Part shown: one piece after another, positions 56,477 to 64,000 of the stretch
Layout of the letters: every line of letters begins with the position of its first letter
How positions within the stretch are numbered: the stretch's first letter is position 1
From: Bombyx mori
Lineage: Eukaryota > Arthropoda > Insecta > Lepidoptera > Bombycidae
Assembly (NCBI RefSeq): GCF_030269925.1
Contig: NC_085107.1
Span: forward strand, 3,534,001-3,598,000
Length of the DNA stretch: 64,000 nucleotides
Direction: 5' to 3'
The notes under the pieces: model-generated
Database searches by the model: none
What the model was told of the DNA's origin: nothing
Seen by the model: only the letters and a program-made list of their open reading frames with translations
Made by a program: the position numbers and the translations under genes

Positions 56477-58025
56477 TTCATTTTGGATGCCTACATATTG
56501 GAATCCTTTTTATTGCTGTTTATATACCGAGGTACTAATTGGAAATGTTTAGACGCGAATATATGAATTGGGCCCCTTTGTGTTTAGTTCGCGAATACTG
56601 AAAACGCGAATAAAGGAAGGGCAAATAAGAAGCTTATACTATATAAAAACATGTCCGTATTGGTCAGTAAAAAAAAGACACCATCGATGCAAGAATATTT
56701 TACCAACAAATTCGATCAACAGTAGGTAAATTTTATTTCACTTACACTCACCAGCGTCCACACAATATGCTTATACATGACACAAGCTTCGCTCAACTGG
56801 TTTTCGTATCGCCAAAGAAATAAAATCACTGAAACACATCCATTGTCTTCGAGCCGCGCATAAATCTTGAAGTACCATTGTCTGAGTTCGAAAAAACTTA
56901 TATGCTAAATAGAAAATCGCTTATATATTATTTAAATGTGTTTATTTATTTGTGTTTATTATTTAAATGTAGTTGCAGTGTGGATTCGGTAGACAGTCCG
57001 AAGATCTTGCTCTGATAATTTATCGAGTCGAAGCTCTAGTAGCATAACATAGATTATCGCTTAGATATAAAATACTAGCAAAAGAGGATCATTAGAACTC
57101 TTATACTTTTATTGACGACCCATTTTTTTTTTTCATTTACTTAAAAAAAATCTGTGTAGGTACAACATAGAATGTTAAGTTTTCTCTTATTTCTTTATTC
57201 TCTCATTATTTTAATTCTAGAACGTACGAGATATTTCTAAGCGCAAATAAATGTTCACAGTTAGTTAGTTTAATTCTTTTTATTTTCTGTGATTTCTCTT
57301 GTAATTGCGACTGAACGCTTTTCCGGTTTAACTTTATCTTTTTGTATTATTCGAATTGTGAATTTCGAAAAATGAGTTTAAATTTAGCCATAGTACTAAT
57401 TATCTTCTGTTGTAGTCTATTGTCTCCGGTAAAACTAAGTTAAAACTAATTACGCCGTATGCTTGTACATGTACGTATAGACCCTAAAAAAAACATTTGA
57501 TCATTATGTTTGATTTAAGCTGTTTCTATTCCTAGAAATTTCCCTCAAAATAATTCATTTCAAACCGCATACCTACACCGACGTGATATGCGCTTCAATA
57601 TAACTAAGGTCGGTGAATGGGTGCAACTACATACAAATCTCATCTTAATTAACGACAACTCAATATCAAACTCGCTCGCTAGTTCAACTGTACAAGCACA
57701 AATGTATAATTAACATTAAATTCAGAGTTTCGAGGCGAGGAAAATGTTGCGAACTTCAATTGAACTAAGCCAGCCGTAGCGGAAGCACTCCAAATAAATT
57801 GAGCAAAATTTCTATATACTCTCACGGCTGAGATTTCACGACAGCGGATAACGCCGACCACGATTCGAACGCTCAACTTGTGTATTTCAGTGAAGTTATA
57901 ACTTCCCACAAACACGACACACTGAAGTTTTGGTAAAAATATTATTATGTTTAAGGAATTTGTGCATCGAATTATAATAGTTTCGAATACGCGTTTAGAA
58001 ATATGGGACGGTTTTTTTTTCTTCC
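56477..58025. other. No feature seen
   Basis: AT-rich. The frame at 57679-57915 has no recognised content. Confidence 0.45.
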
Positions 58026-58131
58026 TTTTTTTTGAGACTCATGTTTAGATGGGACGAGCTCACAGCCTACTTGGTTACTTGGTATTAAGTGGTTACTGGA
58101 GCCCATAGACATCTACAACGTAAATGCGCCA
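58026..58131 (-). mobile_element. Bm1-type SINE, left part, split by the R1-clade element
   Basis: It runs to cgtaaatgcgcca. The interrupted sequence resumes at 59079 with cgccacacaccttgagatat. Confidence 0.85.
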
Positions 58132-59078
58132 AATGTGTCAGGAGGAAATCGCCGGACTCCCACCCTCCACTGAGGATGGAGGGTGGGGCATGTCGGAGTC
58201 GAACCGACTAAAACCTCCTGTCGCTCAACAACCAACGTCCAACCCTCGCATGAGACAGAACTCATGAAAAGGCAAGGGGAGGAGAGTGAAGCGTTTAGTG
58301 CGGAGCACATCTCTTCCATCACCCTCCCCCTCAGGACGCCGGGCCAGCGATCGTCGGCGCCACGACCACCAGCCCTCTCGGTCGGCAGGCTGTCCGAAGC
58401 CCGCCTAGATGGCGCCGGTTTGAATAGGTTATCCTACGAAATACCCCGCTGGGTCAGAACCAGCGTGGGTCGAGGATAGCCGGCCTTCCATCACCCGGAT
58501 ACTCTTGCGTAAAACGCGTGCAGAGCAGCTTGCACGTCGTCTTCTTAGGCCCCCTTCGCCGGGCCCCAGACCGACATATGAGGGGGACCCGAAACACTTA
58601 GAGGGCCAAGGCTAGGGCGAGGTCCGCCTCCCTGGCCCCCGCTCGACGGCGGCGGGCTTGTGCGTCTCTCACGCGCCCCGCCTCCTCCTTCTGCGAGATG
58701 GTGCACTCGCAGAAGTCGAGCATCGCCTTCCACGACTCGTCGTTGCCGAGCATCGATGCCACAACACTCGGCAACGACAAGTCGTTTCCTATTTTTGCGA
58801 CAAGGACACGGCGCCACCCCTCCCATGCGGGGCAGGCAACGAGCGTGTGCTCCACCGTGTCCAAGTCGCAACCACAATGGTAACACTCTGCCGTCGGCTT
58901 GCCTCCGATCCGGTGCAGGAACTCACCGAAGCAACCATGCCCAGTGAGCACCTGCGTGAGCCGGAAAGTGAGGCGTCCTCTGTCACGATTCACCTAATCC
59001 ACAAGAATCGGGCGAATCGCCTCGACGGTCCTACGACCAGCCGAAGGATCGGCCAGCCGCCTGGACCATGACTCCAGC
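58132..59078 (-). mobile_element. R1-clade LINE, 5'-truncated copy 2, nested in Bm1
   Basis: It has the same content as 25602-26559 in reverse orientation, inserted in a Bm1 SINE between two copies of cgcca (58127-58131 and 59079-59083). There is no A tail; the 3' end is acacatt instead. The 5' break (gctggagtcatggtcc) is the same as in copy 1. Confidence 0.85.
58598..59077 (-). pseudogene. R1-clade ORF2 C-terminal fragment, one stop
   Basis: The minus-strand frame matches the CDS at 25602-26081. CYHCGCDLDTVEHTLVAC keeps the Cx2Cx8Hx4C finger. A TAG replaces the Trp codon of copy 1 (…LVD then stop, at about 58992). The remaining 131 residues are open to the Ala/Leu-rich end. It is inert because the catalytic domains are absent. 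Confidence 0.8.
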
Positions 59079-59232
59079 CGCCACACACCTTGAGATATAA
59101 GTTCTGAGGTCTCAGTATAGTTACAACGGCTGCCCCACCCTTCAAACCGAAACGCATTACTGCTTCACGGCAGAAATAGGCGGGGCGGTGGTACCTACCC
59201 GTGCGGACTCTCAGGAGGTCCTACTACCAGTA
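59079..59232 (-). mobile_element. Bm1-type SINE, right part, split by the R1-clade element
   Basis: Continues caccttgagatataagttct to ctactaccagta. Confidence 0.85.
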
Positions 59233-59239
59233 AAAGGTT

Positions 59240-59450
59240 ACGGCCTACCTTGTGTTAAGTGGTTAACGGAGCCCATAGACAAAAATAACGCAAATATCGC
59301 TACCGGCTTTGAGACTTACTACTCTCAGTTCTATAGTACTACGGCTGTCCTGCCAATCAAACCGGTACGCATTACTGCTTTGCAACAAAAATAGGCTGGC
59401 TAGGCCTACTGTACCTATTCCTGCGGGCTCACAAAATACCCTACCACCAC
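59240..59450 (-). mobile_element. Bm1-like SINE, strongly diverged
   Basis: Reads ttgtgttaagtggttaacgg, agcccatagac and ccctaccaccac with many substitutions. It lies directly next to the previous copy in the same orientation. Confidence 0.65.
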
Positions 59451-59455
59451 AAACC

Positions 59456-59633
59456 GACAAATCGACGTGCAACCTAACCCATGCATCAGCCCGCTGAGTT
59501 TCACGACGGATCTTCTCAGCGGGTCGCGATTCGGATCCGGGAGTAGATTCATTCACTAATCAGTTGGCCCACCTATTCTGGTGAAACTGGAAAGGCGTCC
59601 GTGCCACCGGTAATCCTTAAAACACAAAAAAAA
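59456..59633 (+). mobile_element. Jockey-family LINE 3' end, truncated
   Basis: Begins gacaaatcgacgtgcaacc (end of ORF2), keeps the hairpin CCCGCTGAG/CTCAGCGGG and ends ccaccggtaatcc with an A-rich tail. It has an internal deletion relative to the intact element. Confidence 0.8.
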
Positions 59634-59759
59634 TAGTACGTAAAAGAAGCAATTTCATTCAATAACATATATTAGTAGCCTTATTTCTAGATGATTCACA
59701 CGTATAAATCATAACCTGATATAAACGACTATACGAAATGACTGTATCATGTAAAGAAA

Positions 59760-60279
<520 letters not shown>

Positions 60280-61010
60280 TATACCTATATAATTATGTAT
60301 GTAGAATGTCGTCGTCTTGCTACCGACAAAATGTTTCAAATACCAGTACCGGATTCTTCGTTTTTCTTTCAAACGAATATCAAATCCGTGCTGCGCTAAC
60401 TGTCAGAGATTCAGCAGATAAACTTCACAAGTTAAATAATTAGCAAAGATTATTATTATTTGTTAATCGTATACCCGTTTCAAAAGACTTCATGCAGTAA
60501 GCTTCCTTTGAAGACGAGCACTGAGTTAATTTAGTGTAGCTTAATTTGCGCGTTTTGCGTTCAACACAAATTTTAAACAAAAAAGAATATCAATTAATTA
60601 TGCATCTATTTCCTAAATTAAACACTTCCTAACTGCATTTACTTATTTCATAATGTTTATGTTCTATTTTATAGAGTTGCTTTCATATTCTTTTTCTTTA
60701 TTTAAAAATCTGCTTGCGGCTTCGTCTAGTTTGTTAGATCACTTCAAATATTGACAATAACATCACTCCGCAAAATACTATTGTACCTTTCTCAGAATGT
60801 TTCGTAATAAAAATGATTGGCTGGGAGAAAGAAGAAAACATTTTTCATTTATTTTAGCTGCCAGTTGACTGTTTTCCAATGTTATATTGTGGTTTGATGC
60901 GCAATAAAGTATACACTCTCCCTATCTTTCTATATCTCTCTCTATCTATCTATCTTTCTCTCTCACTCAAAACAAAACTCATTTGTTTAAAACAATTAAC
61001 AACAATTAAT
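60280..61010. other. No gene; CT-rich run at 60918-60965
   Basis: AT-rich DNA with a ctatctatctttctctctc low-complexity run. Confidence 0.5.
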
Positions 61011-61448
61011 TTTTTTTTTTTTTTGCTTAGATGGGTGGACGAGCTCACAGCCCACCTGGTGTTAAGTGGTTACTGGAGCCCATAGACATCTACAACGTAA
61101 ATGCGCCACCCACCTTGAGATATAAGTTCTAAGGTCTCAGTATAGTTACAACGGCTACCCCACCCTTCAAACCGAAACGCATTACTGCTTCACGGCAGAA
61201 GTAGGCAGGGCGGTGGTACCTACCCGTGCGGACTCACAATAGGTCCTACCACCAGTGGTTACGCAAATTATAATTTTGCGGGTTTGATTTTTATTACACG
61301 ATGTTATTCCTTCACCGTGGAAGTCAATCGTGAACATTTGTTAAGTACGTATTTCATTCGAAAAATTGGTACCCGCCCGCGGGATTCGAACACCGGTGCA
61401 TCGCAACAACGAATGCACCGGACGTCTTATCCTTAAGGCCACGACGAC
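61011..61448 (-). mobile_element. Bm1-type SINE, full length
   Basis: The cleanest full copy: T run (A tail), ttgcttagatgggtggacga, the body, and the tRNA head with B box GTGTTCGAATCCC and A-box region tggccttaaggataagacg, ending cacgacgac. Confidence 0.92.
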
Positions 61449-61703
61449 TTCAAATTTAATTCAATTTTAAATTCAATTTTAGTGACTATTAAATTTAATC
61501 AGATTACGACAATTCACTTCATGAACTTCATCGGATGATAAGAAAATACAATCGCAAATATTACGAATTACATTTTTGTTGGGTAAAATTGCTGTCAGAA
61601 TTTTCGCAAATCGTAAAACCCTTCAAGCATAGTAATAGTACAAACGTTCGATAGCATAAAATGGTTTCGTTCAATACAGAAACACGGGGATTGGTCAATT
61701 CAG
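61449..61703. other. Sequence just upstream of the LIM exon
   Basis: AT-rich with gggattggtcaatt (an inverted CCAAT) at 61687. An acceptor-like ttcag ends at 61703. I cannot tell whether this is promoter or intron. Confidence 0.4.
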
Positions 61704-61993
61704 AGCCAACAAATGTCTATATTGAATACATACACTAACATGGTTGCCGACCGTTTGTCAGCAGAGCCTGAGGAATCTCGCTTCAATACAATCGAACAAA
61801 AAACATATAAAATGCCTTTACCGAACGGCGAAGCGGTGAAACAAGAGGAAACAGACCTTGTTATTTGAGACAAAGAGACCAGTTCGGAGGGCACGACGGA
61901 GCAGGAAGCCATGCTGAAGGAACGCGAGAGCTCAGAAGGATCCCCCGGGGCACCAGACGAGTGCGCAGGCTGCGGAGGCAAAATACAAGATCG
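61704..61993 (+). CDS. ap: LIM-domain host gene, N-terminal exon (apterous/Lhx2/9-like)
   Basis: The frame is open from 61617 to 61865, with ATGs at 61713 (ccaacaaATG) and 61740 (MVADRLSAEPEESRF…, PNGEAVKQEETDL). A TGA follows at 61866, then the same frame continues DKETSSEGTTEQEAMLKERE to PDECAGCGGKIQDR. CxxC plus GGKIQDR is the first half of a LIM1 zinc finger. The frame then meets TCG/GTAATG, a consensus 5' splice site at 61993/61994 within an Arg codon, so the next exon should start with the hydrophobic residues of LIM1. Apterous/Lhx2/9 proteins have CxGCGxxIxDR after an acidic Ser-rich region; LMO4/Beadex is the alternative. If the TGA is real, translation may begin at ATG 61911. The remaining exons are not in the window. 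The gene symbol is tentative. Confidence 0.6.
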
Positions 61994-62007
61994 GTAATGT
62001 TGTTCTA

Positions 62008-62265
62008 TCTATTTATACTAATATATAAATCTACAGTCGTTTTTACGGATGTTCCGTTATAACTACTAAACCGTGCATCCGATTGACTTTAAACTTGGTA
62101 TCCATGTAGAAAATACATGTAGGTACTTAATGGATACGCTAATATTTATATCAGTGTTGGACTCCTTACACCAGTTGCGGGAGCGTTAATGATGAGATTC
62201 TTTGGGGGGATGAGAAATAATAATGTTAATTTTAAATGCCCAGCGAAGCGGACGGGTACAGCTAG
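62008..62265 (+). mobile_element. Helitron-like element, fourth family, inside LIM gene intron
   Basis: Starts TCTATTTATACTAATATATA after an A and ends GGACGGGTACAGCTAG before a T. Internal ttccgttataactactaaac and ttggtatccatgtagaaaa are typical of a common Bombyx family. It lies 14 bp inside the proposed intron. Confidence 0.75.
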
Positions 62266-62374
62266 TCTTCATATATAGCTGCGTATTTAATAGTCTGACT
62301 CACGTTCGATATTATAGTGCGAGCTTTGTAAGTTTCCCGCAAAATATATTCCATGGCATTGTAAGCTTTGACTT

Positions 62375-62440
62375 ACTGAATAGTTCGTACCCTTGACTGC
62401 TGCGCTGAGGGTCGTGGGTTCGATTCCCACATCGGGCAAC
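62375..62440 (+). mobile_element. tRNA-like 3' half (SINE fragment)
   Basis: Contains gtgggttcgattcccac, a perfect B box/T-arm, after gctgcgctgagggtc. There is no matching tRNA 5' half, so it is a SINE piece, not a tRNA gene. Confidence 0.45.
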
Positions 62441-62460
62441 TATTGTAATTTTTTTTAGTT

Positions 62461-62705
62461 TTTTTTTTATTGCTTAGATGGTTGGACGAGCTCACAGCCC
62501 ACCTGGTGTTAAGTAGTTACTGGAGCCCATAGACATCCACAACGTAAATGCGCCACCCAGCTTGAGATGTAAGCTCTAAGGTCTCAAGTATAGTTACAAC
62601 GGCTCCCCCGCCCTTCAAATCGAAACGCATTACTGCTTCACGGCAGAAATAGGCGGGGTGGTGGTACCCAACCGCGCGGACTCACAAGAGGTCCTCCCAC
62701 CAGTA
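62461..62705 (-). mobile_element. Bm1-type SINE, 3' part
   Basis: Body from ttttttttattgcttag to cctcccaccagta. The head is missing. It lies in the proposed LIM gene intron. Confidence 0.85.
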
Positions 62706-63608
62706 ATGTATGTAGTAGTATGATGATAAGGTTTGTTTGCTCTTTGTCTGGGTGTTTATTATCTATACATATGTGGGTATGTTTATCAGTCTTTGGCACG
62801 CATAACACAGGCAATCCTAAATTGCGGCTGGATGACCATGCGTGATATGTTCCCAGTTATTATTATTAGTATTAAAAATGGATTTGAACTAGTTTGAACA
62901 ATGATATAGGTAATCAAATGAAACGGCATCTGAAAAGCTGAGGATCGTGTTTTCTATTTCCATTTCGGAATTATTTTTATTAAAATAAGGTTTGTTTTCT
63001 CTGTGTCTGTTTGAAATATATGCTTAGGAACATATTATTTAAACATATTTCAGCACGTATTAGTCTCTTGTTCGCGTTGTTCCTAGAGGGTTTCTGGAGA
63101 GAGGCTAGAGAACCAAGTGTAATTTGTCCCCAATAATTTATTTTGATTACAAGTTAATTCATTACCAATCTTGCCACTTTGAGACATGATATCAATCCGG
63201 ACGCATTTAAGTATTTATCATTAAGAAAACTGGCTATTTTTTTTTTCTAATAGCGTAATTTCTCGTTTAGATCAAAGGATTAATCGCTCCGTGTATTTTA
63301 TTATTAGCAATTCTACATAAATTTTTAGGGGATGACTCAGCACTCTAGCAGTAGATGCGTAGTGCATATACAGCGAAATAATGATATTGCCTTTTCGTGG
63401 CTGAGTCCTGAGGCGATAACGAGGACGCTGCGGAACCAAGAACACAGTTTCCATTGTTGGACAAGATTAGAATCATTGCAGATTTGAATGAAGAATATTT
63501 TATTTTTGCAATGCTTTTAAATTCTATTGTTCCGATGCGTGAACGAACTAGCGGCCCAATGGGCTTGCTAAGGTTGCTGTATTTTGTAGACATAATAACG
63601 CAAACACC
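62706..63608. other. No feature seen (intronic if the LIM exon is real)
   Basis: No second LIM exon is visible on either strand. Frames at 63272-63593 are chance. Confidence 0.45.
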
Positions 63609-63850
63609 TTTTTTTTTTCATTGCCCTTGTAGGCAGACGAACATACGGCCCACCTGATGGTGAGTGGTTACCGTCGCCCATGGACTTCAGCAATGCCAGG
63701 GGCAGAGCCAAGCCGCTGCCTACCGCTTAATACGCTCCACAAGCCTCGGGAAACACCGTGGAGGGGAGCTTATTCCATAGCCGGATGGTACGTGGCAAAA
63801 AAGATCTCTGGAAACGCACTGTGGATGACCGCAGTGGCTCCAGGTAGTAT
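63609..63850 (-). mobile_element. LINE 3' end (WNELP family), internally deleted
   Basis: Matches 28860-29160 with a deletion of about 30 bp (cctcg/ggaaacaccgtgg joined) that removes the YDMSFFKRG part. The T run (A tail) is at 63609. Confidence 0.8.
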
Positions 63851-63931
63851 ACTTTAAAACTAGATACTTTAAAACAGACGTGGGAGTTTCCCCACCCCTG
63901 GATGGTAGTACATAGGCAACAGATCTAGAGG

Positions 63932-64000
63932 CCGCAGCCATACTCGTTGGTCCGATCAGATCCGCACCGCTTTGGACAGTACAGTGTACAGCGCGCTGCA
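63932..64000 (+). pseudogene. LINE C-terminal fragment, cut by window end
   Basis: The frame reads RSHTRWSDQIRTALDSTVYS, a LINE polymerase C-terminal motif of the GR(S/P)xTRW type frequent in moths. It runs off the window. Confidence 0.65.

Noticed and set aside
61700..61981. 93-codon minus-strand frame opposite the LIM exon
   Set aside because: It is antisense to a frame that ends in a LIM motif and a splice donor; the minus frame has no recognised domain.
62375..62440. Possible tRNA gene
   Set aside because: Only the T-arm half is present; no D arm or acceptor pairing is visible.

Overview
The window looks like lepidopteran nuclear DNA, most likely silkworm (Bombyx mori or its close relative B. 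mandarina). The main reason is the large number of Bm1-type SINE copies, recognisable by a tttttattgcttagatggg end and a tRNA-derived head. They sit with Lepidoptera-type Helitron-like elements and several non-LTR retrotransposon clades in an AT-rich background. There are no bacterial-type operons, rRNA genes or CRISPR arrays. Repeat family names are from memory and no database was searched.

The only clear host-gene signal is near the right end. An open, protein-like stretch on the + strand (about 61.70-61.99 kb) ends in the start of a LIM domain and a consensus 5' splice site at 61993/61994. The residues fit an apterous/Lhx2/9-type LIM-homeodomain gene best, with an LMO/Beadex-type gene as the alternative. 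The rest of the gene must lie beyond 64 kb. The upstream 61 kb is intergenic DNA or 5' intron filled with mobile elements. A candidate core promoter with a GC-rich first exon lies at 39.92-40.38 kb.

The best-preserved unit is a full-length, apparently intact jockey-clade retrotransposon at 20006-25180. It has an initiator plus downstream promoter element at the 5' end, ORF1 (PRE_C2HC region and three zinc knuckles), ORF2 (endonuclease plus reverse transcriptase), a 3' UTR hairpin, a poly(A) tail and a 10-bp target-site duplication. It sits inside an older Bm1 copy. Truncated 3' ends of this family and a sister family (BMC1-like) recur across the window and share the same 3' UTR hairpin.

Layout: 0-13 kb is mostly featureless AT-rich DNA with one Helitron, two Bm1 copies and an 85-bp minisatellite. 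13-20 kb holds LINE fragments, SINEs and an RTE-like insertion with a 14-bp duplication. 20-26.6 kb holds the intact jockey element and an R1-clade fragment. 26.7-36 kb holds a Helitron and many LINE 3' ends. 36.3-37.7 kb is a decayed pogo-like DNA transposon. 40-46.4 kb holds the candidate promoter, SINEs and Helitrons. 48-60.3 kb holds Bm1 copies, Helitrons and a second R1-clade fragment nested in Bm1. 61-64 kb holds the LIM exon, a Helitron just inside its intron and further LINE and SINE pieces.

Most short open reading frames in the window are chance or antisense to the elements above and are left out.
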